Shown here in pieces: positions 1 through 13,136 of a DNA stretch of 64,000 nt. The DNA comes from Enoplosus armatus. Taxonomy: Eukaryota > Chordata > Actinopteri > Centrarchiformes > Enoplosidae. The stretch lies in assembly GCF_043641665.1 (NCBI RefSeq), contig NC_092203.1, forward strand, positions 11,265,873 to 11,329,872, in the 5' to 3' direction. Position 1 is the first letter of the stretch. Each line of letters begins with the position of its first letter. Below the pieces are notes generated by a model. It was not told the DNA's origin. It did no database searches and was given only the letters and a program-made list of their open reading frames with translations. Position numbers and translations under genes: made by a program.

Positions 1-1563
1 ATTGTACTGTATATTAGACGTATATCCACATCCAACTTTTCAATGAATCATGAATTTGTGACATCACAGTATTATCAAACTAGTCTTATCATATGAGGAC
101 AGGAAAAGGGACGTACTTCAAAAAAGTTTTATCCATACATCAGTGTCTTTCTGAGTAGGAATAGTTTCTTGTTTTTTATATGTGGATGTTCTTCGATTAG
201 TAGTATACCTACATTGTTATATATATATATATATATATATATAATACTATACAGCTGAGTTAAGCATAAAGCCCTTTGTTCTTAGTATGAAGTGAGTGAA
301 ACAGACAGATGTGAAGGAGGACAGGGAGGACACAAAGAGACGAGGTGAAAGACAAGGTGAGATTTAGCGGGGACCACCGTGCCCCTGCAGGTCCCTGACA
401 GGTGTACCCGGCAGACGTTCAAGAACACAGAAAAGTCAGGGCAAATTTATTTACCAAGTGCTGTTAACAAAAGACATCACTGGAATTCAGATTAGGACCA
501 GTGAGAGCTGAGGTAGCTCGAAAACTGCATGACATATAGACACTCAGGTAAGAAACAGTACAATTACAAACATAGCTGATAGCTTAAACAAAAGCATTAA
601 AGCATTAGGACTATAAAGAACTCCACCTATTAGATATTTATGTTATATTTTAGATTAAATGCACCTTTGTAGGGAGTAGGCACTGAATGACAGAATGATT
701 GATGAAAGATTGAATTGCTGAGAAAAGAGCCATTAAAGAAGTGTGTTTGCTTTGTGCTCGAGTGGCCTGAAGGACGGCAGTTCTTGTTCCCCTTAAATGC
801 CTCCTGATCAAACACAGAGAGAGCGAGAGGCTTTGATTGCCCTCGTCCGCCCAGCTTGAACACCCGCTGTTATCTGAGCTATTATTATGCACTGTTTCCG
901 CCATCGGGGGATGCCAAAGTGTGTGTGCTTTGTGTATGTGCGGACACAAAACAAAATCTGTTTTACACTGCTGCAGATTTGAAAGCCACTTTATTAACAG
1001 GGTAACAGGGGTTTTGGTTGCTGGCAGTGCTGTTGATCCGTTGGATCATGCTAGGGCTTTTTCATGGTTTAGTCCATTAGATTTAAATCACATAGACCTG
1101 ACAAAACTGCCAAGTATGTTTCAAATGATATCAATTTTATGATCAGTTTCTAACTGTCCAGGCAGTCCTTTTTCAGAAAATCAACATATATTTTAAAATG
1201 TTGTTTTATTTTTTGTCAAGGTTCACTTCGTGTCACCTATTGACACAAAGTTTGAATGTCATGACAACTTTTCATGGTGGTGCATTCGAGGACTCTCCAT
1301 AATCCAGGATAAGAGGGAGGTCTGCCTTAAAGCATTTATGAGCTACGCTACATCATTGGAAAATCACTTCAGATTGTCAAAAGCATCACATGAACTTGGT
1401 TGCTTCTTGCATTATATAGGTTGGAGTTTGAGTTATTCTTCTCTTTTCTCAGGTTGAGTCTACATACCTCGCTTCTGTTTATTGGCATTAGCAAATGATA
1501 TTTTTATAAATCTCTTTGGTGCTTTGTCTAACCCTTCCTCTCTGTCCTGCCCTCTGTCCACAG
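1..1563. other. Upstream flank of tmem198, no gene recognised
   Basis: No coding exon could be supported on either strand. The stretch holds a short (TA)n run at about 218-243 and otherwise unique AT-rich sequence. A pyrimidine tract and CAG acceptor end at 1563, so the 5' UTR of tmem198 in the exon starting at 1564 is probably spliced to a noncoding exon farther upstream that I could not locate. Confidence 0.5.
218..243. repeat. (TA)n microsatellite
   Basis: About 13 TA dinucleotides without interruption, seen directly. Confidence 0.9.
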
Positions 1564-1571
1564 GTGAAACC

Positions 1572-1595
1572 ATGCGGCTGGGCAGTGCTCCCTAG
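1572..1595 (+). promoter_or_regulatory. Upstream ORF in the tmem198 leader
   Basis: A short reading frame of seven codons plus stop (M-R-L-G-S-A-P) starts 8 nt after the probable acceptor at 1563 and ends 81 nt before the main ATG at 1677. Its start context has A at -3 (ACCATGC), so ribosomes could use it. Whether it matters for expression is inference. Confidence 0.35.
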
Positions 1596-1676
1596 CCTCC
1601 CCTGTCCCTCACCTCCCACTTGATCACCTCTCCTCTCCACCTCCTCTCTCCTTCCTTCACTCTCCTCCTGTTCACC

Positions 1677-3443
1677 ATGGCGACCACCGTGGAGACGCTG
1701 CTGGCCCAGCCCGACCAGGAGCTGAGCCCCGAGCGACTGGATGGCTGCGAGGAGGCCGGCGGCCGCTACAAGGTGGTTCCCTCTGTCGTCTGCTCCATGT
1801 GCTGTCTCTTCGGCATCATTTACTGCTTCTTTGGTGAGTCGGAAAATTTAGTTGCGAGTGTGAAATACTTGGCCAGACAGCAATGCAGCAGTAGTTCTGT
1901 TCTATGTGACTGATTTAGTCACGGCCCTGTTCATGATGTGTTTTTTCCTCTTATTTCAGGCTATCGCTGCTTCAAAGCGGTGATGTTTCTGACGGGCCTG
2001 ATGTTTGGCTCCGTCGTCATCTTCATGCTCTGCTACAAGGAGCGCGTTCTGGACACCCAGCTGAGCGTGGAGGCCTCGGTGGGCATCGGCCTCGGCATCG
2101 GCACGCTCTGCGGCCTGGTCACTATGCTGGTTCGCAGCGTGGGCCTCTTTATGGTGGGCTTGCTGCTGGGCCTGCTGGTGGCCGTGGCCACCCTGGTGGG
2201 CATGGAAGAGCTTTCCGACAGCCCGCCGCGCTCTGTCTGGGTGCCCCTGGGCGTGCTGCTTGGCCTGGGCATGCTGTTCGCCGTGCTCACCCTGCAGTGG
2301 CAGCGCCTCTTTACCACGCTGTCCACAGCGATGTTTGGGGCAGCAGTCATCACTGTGGCGTTGGACTACTTCGTGGAGCTCTTCGCCCTCGTGCTGTACA
2401 TGTACGAGCGAATGAAAGCAGCGCCTGCCAAGCCTGTGTGCTGGCTGACGTGGGTGGTGCTCGGGGTGTGGCCTGCCCTCACCCTGCTGGGTGTCATGGT
2501 CCAGTGGAAAGTGACCGCTGAGGGATATTCCCATACCAAGGGTGAGGAAAACTGGTTGTGATGGTTTTAGTGGTGCATGTCTCTTAAACTATAAACTATT
2601 AGTATTTCTGGTTTGCCGTTTAGTGTTTTAAAAGTAAATAGTTATGTGTTATGGTCATCTTTAGCTTTGCTACGCTCGAGCAAATTAAGGCCATTAGATT
2701 GTCCTTATCGACCAACCTGTCCTCCACAGTGATAATCAGCCGGCAGCAGAGGAGGATGCAGGTGATGCGGATCCGTCAGCGGGACGACCGCTATCGCAAG
2801 AAGAAGAAGAAGCAGCAGCAGCACGGCTCCTCCTCCCACCATCACCAGGCCAAGCAACTTCACCCTGAGGCCGCCTACCGTCGCAAACCCAACCCCATCC
2901 GCCGCTACGACACAGACGTCCTCTCGCCGGTGAGGAAGCTTGATCTCATTTTCTGTCATCTACTTTTGTGTTTGTGGTAGTTTGTCATCTGTTATTTGCT
3001 GTTGTGTTTTCTGTTTTGTTTACCATCTTCAGCCATGCTTCCTGCAGTGTGTTTGTTAATCGTCCTTCCATTATGTGCTTGATCCATAAGTGAAATTGTT
3101 GGGACAAATTTTGATGGAAGCAATTTCCAAAGCTCTTTCAGCATTTTCTAGTCATCATGTTTTCCCTCTTTTTCTGTTGTTGTGTTTTAATTCATGATTT
3201 ATTTGCAATTTTCTTTATTTGTGAGATTTTCTATTTTCTGTTAATCCTTTCCTTCATCTTTAACCCAAAGTCTTTCTCTGCCTCATCCAGAGCTACATCC
3301 AGAGTTTCCGAGAACGGCAGGTGCAGGCGCAGCCCTTCCCGAGCCGGCTGGTCGGCGGACCCCACGCCGTGGTGGATGTGGGCTACGACTGCGGCTCCAC
3401 CACGCCCCTCACTGGAGCTGCAGGACCTTCATTACGGGTCTGA
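1677..3443 (+). CDS. tmem198: Transmembrane protein 198
   Basis: Multi-pass membrane protein, 363 aa; the human protein has about 360. Coding exons are 1677-1833, 1960-2541, 2730-2929 and 3291-3443, all with GT-AG borders and consistent phases. The start was chosen at CACCATGG; in-frame sequence before it has no ATG. About seven hydrophobic segments occupy residues ~35-235. They are followed by a basic cytoplasmic tail with R/K runs ([18 protein letters not shown]) and a His/Gln-rich stretch, and the tail ends in GPSLRV, like the mammalian ending. TMEM198 family members are reported to act with the Wnt co-receptor LRP6 at the plasma membrane; nothing here tests that. A ~2 kb 3' UTR probably follows. 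Which teleost paralogue (a or b) this is cannot be told from the window. Confidence 0.95.
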
Positions 3444-5495
3444 CCACTCCCCCACCTCCCAGAGGCCTGAACACACCCCTTAACCAGGGAGACACGTGAC
3501 TCTACCATCACTACCCCACCTGGGTGTCATCATACCTGTGCTAGAACAAACCACCACTGGGTTGAAATGCAGAGATTCTGGGTTTAAACATTATCTGGGT
3601 TATCTGAGGATGAAAATATATTTAGGGCTGGATTTACCCAAAATGCAAACTATGTTTAATGCTTTACGAATTCAATTTTGGATCATAAAGCTCTCCTCGT
3701 GGCTACCTGCTGAAGGTAGGAAGGCTGAGGTTTGGTAGACCTCTTTTCAGTAGATTCAAATGCACAAATGCATGCATGCACTTACACAAACACACCGCAG
3801 CTACAATCTTAAGGGTCGACGTGGAAACCCGAAGCAGCCTGCTGTACCTGGCCCTGGCCTGTATGTCACCATCTCAAGTTAAACCAGATCAGGGATCACA
3901 GTTTCAGTGCAAACCCGCCTCAGGTTCAAACACAGGCATTGTATGAAAAATCTAAATACAACTTCGTCCTCGCTGAACGTGCTGTTTCTACCACTGTCGT
4001 CGTTTTTCAACTGATGCTGCAGAAGCAACTAGTTCCTCAGCCTGTAGGCATCTTAAAAGTCCAACGAAGATCATCTATAAAGGAAAGTAAGGGCCCTTAA
4101 ATGCAAACCGCTTTCTGTGCCATCTGGACACCACAAATCGTCCTTGAAATGGCGAGAGACGTCTTTAATGTCGTTTTTAAAGGGGGGAAACCCTTTCGTC
4201 ACCCTTGGTGCTGGACGATACACTTCTTCAAACGTCAAACTGCTTTCCGATGGCTGGGGAATCTGTTTTTAACGGGTGCCTTGCCCCTCCATGGACTGTA
4301 CCATTCAGCAACAGGAGGGGGGTTACTGGCAGGTCTCCCATCGATGGCTAGTTTTTGCATTAAATGTGATCACAGAAGGATTTTTTTAAGGGGGTAGCCA
4401 TGGAGCTACAATAAGCAGGGTAAAAAATATTGGAGTTGAGTTGGCCTGTTGTCTTCACAGATGCCTGGATATATGAGGAGGATTTGCTTTTAGCTGACAG
4501 CAAGAAAGCCATATATACACTGGCGTCTCATCTGAGATTTCACACAATACATATGGAAAAAGATTTTGAGGATTTTCAAGTGGAAACCACAATTGATTTG
4601 TGATTGATTGATTCTGATATTTTACAACATGAACTCCATCCCTGCAGTGCTACTTGTTATTATTTACGCTGCTAAGCAGAGTAGTAGTATTTTTATTCTG
4701 ATGCAAAGCAATCAAGCAAATTTCCCACCACAATCTGAGCCGTTTTAAAAAGATGGTGAAAGCCAAAAATCCTTTCTGGGACTGTAAACTAATTTTTGTG
4801 TGAACTAAAATTATTCATTGATATTAAAAATATGACTCCTCAAAAGCTCCTTTTAACAAGCGAGACCAGGCTGAGATGCTGGTGTAAATAAGGCTCAGAG
4901 AGTATGAATGAAGTGGATTAGTGGCCATACCAACTTGTACTTAGACCAATAACTCTGTCCATCATGTGCATTGATTTTGTTTATTTTGGGACAACATAAC
5001 ATTTTTGTCACCAGTGAAAATGTGAATACTATCGTCTTTACCTTTCTAAAGGAAAAGCAATCAAATGTGGGGGGAGGTGGGGAATGTATGGTACGTTTTT
5101 ATTCATCAGCCGGGAACCGAAATGCATGATCCCACCCCCCCGGCCCCGTCATGGATCCGCCCTGCGTGGTTTCTTTTTGGCTCCCACCAAACACCCACCA
5201 CCCCTTCATGTGCATTGATGTGAAATTTGTACATAAAACACAGCACTTACTAACGATATTTTTTACCATGTTGTCATTTCATTTAAACTGGGTTTTTTTT
5301 CCATTTCTTAGAATCTAATTTAATTCAAACATGTTCTTTTCCAGTGGGATGTATTTATTTGCTGATTTATTTATTTCTCGAGTTGTTCTGTAAAGGAGAG
5401 TGCAATGTCAACACTGTAGGCCAGTAACTCCATGCCTTTTTTAAAATTGAATTATGACTATGATTATTAAAGCATGTGTTCCTATGGGCCTGTAT
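3444..5495 (+). other. tmem198: Probable 3' UTR of tmem198
   Basis: No further exon is evident after the stop. The first convincing poly(A) signal on this strand is ATTAAA at 5466-5471, followed by a T/G-rich stretch (GTGTGTGAGTCG), which would make a UTR of about 2 kb. A short C-rich block lies near 5130-5150. The UTR extent is inferred from the signal alone. Confidence 0.5.
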
Positions 5496-5499
5496 ACAA

Positions 5500-6549
5500 T
5501 CGATGTGTGTGAGTCGTCTTTTAACTCAAGGACATACAGACATCAATCAGCTGCGACATGAAATCCACTTTACTTTTATTAGCAAATAATATTTGAAAGT
5601 CACAAGGGATTATCTCTCCTGAAAACAGACCCCTACTCACTCTCTCTCTCTGTCTTTCCTGTATTTTCTACCTCGCAGTTTCCTCCTATATCTCGCTTCA
5701 TCTCCAGACACCTTTTAATCTCCTCCTCCATCTTCTCCTTTTTATCTGTCCTTTCTGCGTCCCTTTGTTGATAAGCACAAGCACGAACAGTTCACCTCAT
5801 TCTCGTTAACGCTCCTGATTGGACAATAGAGTGACTCTGAGGAACAGGACAAAAGCTGCTGTGTATGGAAGAAACCCGAAGAAGAACCATAATGCAAGAA
5901 TGAAAATCCGTATAAATGCATCTTCAATGTGGACTTGGATCCATTTGCACACTTTTTGTAGTAAAAAGACGCAAAAGCAGACCATTTGTTCAGTTTTTGT
6001 GAAACGATTTTCTGTGATATTTAACTTAAATTGCAGAGCAAGAGTACACAGCACCAGAATATTTCATTTAGGAGGCCATCTGAAGTGCTTTTACCCTTTT
6101 GCAGCCTCTTTCAGATGCAGAAATGCTGTCATTTTATATCTATGAATGAGTCCTTTTCTTCCGCTCCAGAAAATTATTGAAACTTGTTGATTTCTATTGA
6201 GAACAGATTAAAACCTTATTTATTTCACTTCTTCAAAGAAAATAAGGTTTTTTTAGGTATCAATTAAATGTATGTTGTATCCAGCTAAAACACACCACTA
6301 AGCAGAGATAAATAAACCCTGATAAAGTTAATCATACCACCACCCTGCCTTAAATTCACATATCGCAGTAACTTTAAAACAAGAACAGTACAGGCCGTAA
6401 TGATGAGTTTGTAAAGTCTTTTTACTTTGTTTTATTCGCGCACGTTTTCGAGTGTGATTTGCCCATCTTTTCTTGTTTGTTTTTCTTCATCTGTCCCACT
6501 CAGGGAAGGACAGATGTGTTTTTTATTTCTTCTTATCTTCTGCAGACCG
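5500..6549 (-). other. Desmin 3' UTR and tail-to-tail gap with tmem198
   Basis: tmem198 (+) and desmin (-) converge here. Two AATAAA signals read on the minus strand: TTTATT at 6431-6436, 114 nt past the desmin stop, and TTTATT at 5575-5580, about 970 nt past it. Either could end the desmin mRNA; human desmin has a long UTR, so the distal one is plausible. No other gene is seen. Confidence 0.45.
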
Positions 6550-9500
6550 TTACATGATGTCTTGCTGGTGCTGCGTGGACTCGCTGACAACCTGGAGGGA
6601 AGAAAGACATTCGTGCTGTGTCTTTATTCCTTACTACACACTAATTCTAAGCAGGTTTTGAGTATATGGTGCGTTTACAATGGACAAGTGACAAAAGTAA
6701 GTATACTAAAAAAAAGCCGCGATGCACAAAGTAAATTGAGGAGCTGCTCACAGCTGGAAAAAAAGTAAAGCTAATTGTGGTGAAACAGCTCCAGGAACAC
6801 CTGTCTGTGAAGATCAGTTGGCAGAAGCATTTGCATTTTTTCAAAACATTTTCTGTCTTGTTGTCTATTAATTGTTTAATATTCATTTTTGGGGGATTTA
6901 CTGAAAGGGTTCTTCATTGCAAGAGGTGGAAAAAAACAGCAGCATGCCCTCAACAAAGACAACAGGGCTGCACATGAAGAAGAAGATACAAGACAAAGGG
7001 AAAAAACAGCAACCATGACCTGTCTTAACACGCCTGGGATGTATGTTTTCCCAGGAACCTGCGGGTGTAACTTGTTTCCACCGTTTCCACCCGGGTAGGA
7101 CAGGTTGTTGTAATGGCTGAACTAGTCGCTGCATGTGTGTGTAGGTGTGTCTACTTGGAAGGATCACGAATGCCTGAGGTCAAAGGTCACGGGTGCTAAT
7201 TTGTCTTATACAATCACCAGACATTGTACATATAGCTGCTACTAACTGAGCTTTTATCCAGCTTCACTTCAAAAAAAGGACGCTTTTATCAGGACAGGAG
7301 GAAAAGAGGTGAAGAGCTGCTTTTTTCAGTGTCAGTGCAGAAAACTGCTATTCAGGGCAGAATTAACTAAAAGTGAGCACTGACCCAGTCTAAATAGTGA
7401 TCAATATAAATGTAAGCCCATTAGTTTAGGGTCAGAAATGAGGGAGATTAAACTAGTCAATATGTGAGAAATCGTTGCTGGTTAATGGTTTAAAATGTCA
7501 CCAGTCGATCCACACTGAAGCCTAAATGGCTTCTTTAGTCGAGATTTTGTTCCAGCCTTTTTTTTTTTATTACAGATTTTCTTCATAAGCTTATTTTGGG
7601 GGATTTTTTTCATTTGTTTTTGAGATGATAGAAGAGAGAAAGGAAAGATAGTAAGTATTGATAACCTCATTGGGATGAATCTCAAGCATCTGAGAAACAA
7701 AAAACGCTAATTAACTGAGATTATTCTTTATACATTTGTGTAAAAACTAAAAGAAAAAGGAACATTTAGATAGAAAATCCCTGTTTCCTGCAGTATGTTT
7801 GCTAAATGCTTCTCTGTACCTCTCCATCACGAGTTTCGATGGTCTTGATGAGGACAGTTTTCTTTGAATGCATCTCAGAGGAGCGCTGCTGGTGCTCTGG
7901 GCTGGTCTCTGTTTAAACACAGGAAGAAAATATCATCATCAAAATGACAGAACACACGTATACTTATATTAAAGTACCCCTAAAACATCACATTGTATGG
8001 CAAAGGAGCCAAAACAAATCCACCTTGGTAATATTTAACTTTTAAATCCATTTTGATGCATTGGAAGCAGAAAATAAGTGATAATGGATCATAAATCAGG
8101 TGTAAAAACTCCATCTGCATTAACACACTCCAGACCCTGTGCTGTCCTCTAGTGGTGTGTTCATGCAACAGCAGGTATGTTCGTACCTCGGAAACTCAGG
8201 GTGGAGTAACTCTGCACGGGCAAGGTAATCCTGCAAAACATGATGCATAATATATTTAGTCCTAACTCATACCTTCATTTGGATAAAACATTATTATTAG
8301 GCTTTATGCTCAGGTTAAATCTGAATTTACAAGCTGGTCCAGCTGTTTAAATTGTCACAGAAAAAGTTTCTGAAAGCTGCCAATTCCCCATTTACTTCGA
8401 ACACATCACCAGTCTTTGCTCCAGGACTCTAACGTCACCTGCTCTCCTCCCCTTCCAGCAGCTTCCTGTAGGTGGCGATCTCCACATCCAGCGCCATCTT
8501 GACGTTGAGCAGGTCTTGGTACTCGCGGAGGTGGCGCGCCATCTCATCCTTCATGTTGGCGATCTCAGCCTCCAGCCGGGCGATGGTGTCCTGGAAGCCG
8601 CTGGCCTCACATCCGTGACGGTCCTCCATGTCCCTCATCTGCCTCATCAGGGACTCATTCTGGATTTGTCAAAGAGACAAGTCTGAAATGAAACAGAGCT
8701 CGGACAGCATGAGGCACAGCTCAAAAGTATAGTCTTTGTAGTGCATCTGTGAGACATACGGTGCCTTTGAGCGAGTCGATCTCGCAGGTGTAGGACTGGA
8801 TCTGGTGTCTGAACTCCATGGTCTCTTGCCGGGCTTGCTTCAGGGCCTCGTTGTTCTTACTAACTGCCTGGTTCAGGTCGGACACCTGGAGAGACAAAGG
8901 TCAAAGGTCAGGTATCAATGCTACTACTAGCCCCACTACCATAGAGAGCTAAGGATTCGATCCCTCTCTCACCTTTGACTTGTACCAGTCCTCGGCCTCC
9001 GCGATGTTCTTCGCGGCTATGCCTTCATATTGGGTTCTGATGTCTCTCAGTGCCGCCGTCAGGTCCGGCTTGGACATGTCCATCTGGACCTGTACTTGAG
9101 TCTCCTGCATCTGCATCTGCAGCTCACGGATCTCCTGCAGGAGGAGGAGGAGGAAGGAGGTCAGCTTCTATTTTCAATCCCAAAAAGCATCAGTCCCTAA
9201 ATACCTCGACTACTTCTTCTGTCGTAAAGGCTCGTCCAGTGTGTGCCATGAGCATCACATAATGCAATGCTAAATGACACAGCTGTTGTGGGTTACATGT
9301 AGAAACTAGCTGAAAAGTTATAACTGCGAAGTCGTGAGCGGTTGTGAGCAGATGCTAATTTGCTGTGTTGAAAAATATTTACTTAATCTTCTTCTCATAC
9401 CTGCAATCAAATTCCTGCCAATTACAAAAGGCAAAATTTTGCTTTTCAGTCTGAACACACCTTAACACTTGCAGTCTACCAAAATTATAAGAAATGTCCT

Positions 9501-9907
9501 GTGGTCTAACAGCCGTAAGGCACTACATACAACATTGGCTTCACTACTCAGCAGTGGTGCTTGTTGTTTTGTGACCATCCTGTGACTTCCTGATAGCAAT
9601 CCTAAAAAACACTAATCAACGACTTGGCTTTGGCATCTGTACCAATCACCTAGTCAAGTCCGTTCGGTCTGCAGGCTGGAAGCACACACACACACACACA
9701 CACACACACTTAAGCTTCCATGCCTCTGCTGCTCGGAGACGTGGATGTCCACTGCTGGTACACAGAGTCATTTTAGCTGTACATCTGCTGTGGGAGATTT
9801 CAGTGCTCTCCTGCAACACTGTTCAGGCCTGCTGCCAGATACAAGCTTTCAGTGTGCTCGTGTGTGAAACTGTATACTTCCCTAGTACTTCTGTTTGTCA
9901 GCACGTA

Positions 9908-9943
<36 letters not shown>

Positions 9944-12900
9944 GACAGATGTAACAACAGATGCTAACAGACAGACAGGCCAAATGCAGCACAGTCACAC
10001 AGAATACAAACAAAGACACACGACAGGCGGGAATTAAAACAAACTCTTTGAGATTTTGGTTCCTCCTTATTCATCTTGAGACGCCTGTTTGTTCTGTAAG
10101 CTGCTGTGCATAATTTGACGCATGAAACACACATCACAAATTAATTGTAAAATCTTTGTATAGCTACACATCAGTGATTTCACATAATTTGTGGCACTTC
10201 AAATGAACTCAATATACTCCTTTAGTTCCCTCAACTTCATAATTTTTACCCAAATTATTTAATAAATTGCCACAAATTAATCATTTGTGCCCCAAAATTA
10301 CAAAATAATCAATAATATTAGTTATTCTGTATCCATCTGTAGTCATGATGTGCTAAAAGCGTTTTTAGATGACAGCCGCAGTGTAAGTTTTCTATTGAAA
10401 GATGAAACAGAAGAAGGAGGAAGTGAGAACCTCTTCATGGATCTTCTTCAGGAAGGCGATCTCCTCCTGCAGCGTCTCGATGCGTCTCTCCAGGTCCAGA
10501 CGAGCCAGAGTGGCAGCATCCACATCCTGCAACAGTTTGGTAAATCAGCTGTGATTTCAAAACTCTTAACAGTAAGTAGAGCAAATAGTTTGGTCCACCA
10601 CTTTGTTAAAGTTGTTTAGAGAACAATTCTGTCACTATTCAACTTCTCTTTCAAAACAATCTCTGACTGGAGTACTTGTAAATACTTTCTGTAGTAATAT
10701 ACAGTACCAACAGTAATGCATGAGGGACTCACCGCTCTGAAAGCACCCAGGTTGTTTTCTGCTTCCTCTTTTTGGAGAATCTCTTCCTGGAGCCTGTAGG
10801 AGGTTTATTCAAAGGTTCTTTTATATTTTGAGATATGTTTGGAAAATGATTTGCCAGTAAAACATCTGAGCTGAAATGCGAAAGACAAAAGTCAACAACA
10901 CATTTATGGTTGTAATTAAAGCTCTCAAGTAATGCCAGATGTTCTTGTGATCCTCTTTGGCAGCGAACAGATGCTCATTTTATTCATCAAGCCAGAAAAG
11001 CATCTTTGAAAATACACCATAATGACAAAGAGCAAGAGAGAGAATTCAAAGTCTACTGCACATTTAATGTTACAGAACTGTCCTGAATAAAACAACCTCT
11101 GGACAAAATCCCTCCAGTGACAAAAGGAGATAAAACACCAGATAAAAGCTCCATTTATATTTTATTCTTTATCTTAATTCCCTGTAAAGGACCTGCCAGT
11201 TATTATTTAATATTTAACTTGAATTGCAGTAGCGCCGCCTTCTCTCTGAATCTATACAAAACTGGCACTAGAGATGTAAACCACAGAGAGAGGAAGAGAA
11301 AGGACAGATCATTAGAGGTCCTTCAGATATGTGGGAGCTCTTTCCTCTCCTTTTATAGAAGACGACAGTGTAAACATGGTGTGTGTGTGTGTGTGTGTGA
11401 TGAGCTCTAACTTTGGTCAGTAACACACACACACACACACAATAGTCATCCATCATTTTTATAGTTAAACATCCCAGATAATATTCCTGATATAACAGAG
11501 ACTCAGCAGTACATGGCTGTTATTTTTTGTTGGACTGATTAATCAGTTGGGGATTCAGTGTCTTGCTCACGGGCACTTCAGCAGGACGAAGACGAGTTAA
11601 TGCAGCTCATCATGCGCCTGGTCCAAGCTCATTGTCAGGTCTAAATTTAAGATGTAGCATGCATGTGTATTTATGTGTATTAAATACTGCATCTGCATTT
11701 ATGTTTGTCTTGTTGCCACAGGTAAGTAGTAGTATCAGGAGTAGTAGTTGTTGAAGTAGTATTATTTGTAAAGAATGACTTTAACTATGTCAACCTCAAA
11801 TGCAAGAATTAGCCAATAGCAGGCCTCTAACGTTTGTGCTCGAGCTGCGTCACATGTTGTCATAATGAATTCCTCCATCATTCAATATATCCATTGTTAT
11901 ATAAAATTAAATGTATTGAAACAGGCAAAAGTGCATATGATTATTGTAGCAAATGGTCAAAAACATAAAAACACTGGCTGAGACAAGCCCAATCCTCAGG
12001 GTCTAAACATACTGCCTGCAACCACAACAAACAGCACATAATGCTGCCGGCTGAGCCTCATCTCCCACATGGCTGGTTAAATCAAGCAGATATTACACAC
12101 ACATCTGTGTATTATAACATTCATCCACCTCTCCATCCTCCTCCTTCACCTTCATGTAGTTAGTGTAACTCCGCAGAGCGTCAGCGAGGTATTTCTTGAT
12201 TTGCTTGACTATTCACACTTTGTCAGCTCCGTTTGTCTCGCCCTGTTTACTGGACCTTCAATGTCCAACTGCCTCTTAAAGTCAGCGTTTTTTATTCATT
12301 TTGTCTCCGTCTGAGTTGCAGCAAAATATAATACCTTTCTGTCATATTTGCCCACTCAGCTTTTTCTCTCTCTCTGCCTCACGTACACACAAACATACAC
12401 ACTCACCAATGCACACATAAACACTCACTCATACACACTTCTTCTTAAAGAAACACACACACCATCTTGCCCCTCCCACCTGAGTTTCAGCTTGTCCACG
12501 TCGTCGGCCAGGTTGTCCCGCTCCACCTCTATGCGTGACCTCTGATTGGTCAGGATCTCCACCTGCCTCCTCAGCTCGTTCATCTCTTCCTCGTACAGGT
12601 CGGCGATGCGCGTCGGCTCGCGGCCGCGCAGACGCTCCACCTCCACAGCCAGCACCTGGTTCTGCTGCTCCAGGAAGCGGACCTTCTCGATGTAGCTGGC
12701 GAAGCGGTCGTTCAGGTGCTGCAGCTCGGCCTTCTCGTTGGTCCGCGTGGTCAGGAACTCCTGGTTGATGGCGTCGGCCAAGCTGAAGTCCAGCGTCTCG
12801 CCCATGCCCGCGTAGGAACGTCCGACAGAGGCCCGAGAGGCCGTCAGGGGCTTGCCATAGAAACCGGAGGATACCCTGTAGGCCGGCGTCGAGCTGGTCC

Positions 12901-13054
12901 GGGTCACCTCATAGACCCTGGAGGACGCATGACCCCCGCCACCACCGCTGTGGCCCAGCAGCGAGCGGTTGAGGGAGGGTGAGGCGTAGGTGCCCTTGCC
13001 AAAGTGGCGGCGGTAGGAGGAAGCACTTTGGGCGGAGGAGCTGTAGGAGGCCAT
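6550..13054 (-). CDS. des: Desmin, type III intermediate filament protein
   Basis: Muscle intermediate-filament subunit linking Z-discs, costameres and nuclei; 471 aa (human 470). Exons in transcript order: 13054-12480, 10793-10733, 10526-10431, 9134-8973, 8885-8760, 8659-8439, 8230-8187, 7908-7820, 6591-6550. Internal sizes 61/96/162/126/221/44 are the classic type III pattern. The Ser/Tyr/Gly-rich head covers ~1-107, the coiled-coil rod starts near [20 protein letters not shown], and the rod-end motif [10 protein letters not shown] sits at 403-412. The tail carries [21 protein letters not shown] and ends [13 protein letters not shown], which is desmin-specific and excludes vimentin. Start: the only in-frame ATG, with A at -3 and G at +4. 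The last coding exon is 42 nt. Odd: HGC at 355-357 adds a Cys beyond the usual CEID Cys (332). Paralogue a or b is unresolved. Confidence 0.96.
9682..9709. repeat. (CA)n microsatellite
   Basis: About 14 CA units, uninterrupted. Confidence 0.9.
9910..9939. repeat. (AC)n microsatellite
   Basis: About 15 AC units continuing into a short (ACAG)n tail. Confidence 0.9.
10794..12479 (-). other. Desmin intron 1
   Basis: The 1.7 kb first intron. It contains (GT)n near 11380-11399 and (CA)n near 11424-11441, an inverted pair 25 bp apart that could form a small hairpin. No exon or other gene was recognised. Confidence 0.65.
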
Positions 13055-13126
13055 GATGGAGGACACAAAGAGCCTGGTGAGGGCTGCAGCAGAGGGAAGC
13101 ACTGAAGAAGAACTTACTGCCCCTGG

Positions 13127-13136
13127 CTATTTAAAG
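13127..13136 (-). promoter_or_regulatory. Desmin TATA-like core promoter
   Basis: On the minus strand the sequence reads CTTTAAATAG, 73-82 nt upstream of the ATG. That would place transcription start about 50 nt before the ATG. The same ten bases are one mismatch from a MEF2 site (YTAWWWWTAR), which would suit a muscle gene. Both roles are inferred from position and sequence. Confidence 0.5.

Larger units (their letters stand above)
9135..10430 (-). other. Desmin intron 3 with CA microsatellites
   Basis: The 1.3 kb intron between the 96-nt and 162-nt exons. It holds a GGA-rich stretch beside the 162-nt exon, (CA)n at 9682-9709 and (CA)n at 9910-9939 running into ACAG repeats. Nothing else was recognised. 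Confidence 0.7.

Noticed and set aside
361..560. Possible 5' exon of tmem198 or 3' end of a neighbouring gene
   Set aside because: There are some splice-like words (CTGCAG, CTCAGGTAAG) and a minus-strand AATAAA, but no recognisable protein and no consistent exon; too weak to list.
1956..2534. Long minus-strand open frame (192 aa) opposite tmem198 exon 2
   Set aside because: A shadow of GC-rich coding sequence; the plus frame matches TMEM198 with correct splice sites.
13055..13102. N-terminal extension of desmin by 16 residues
   Set aside because: The extension begins with GTG, not ATG. The ATG at 13054 has a good context and gives the family's usual start.
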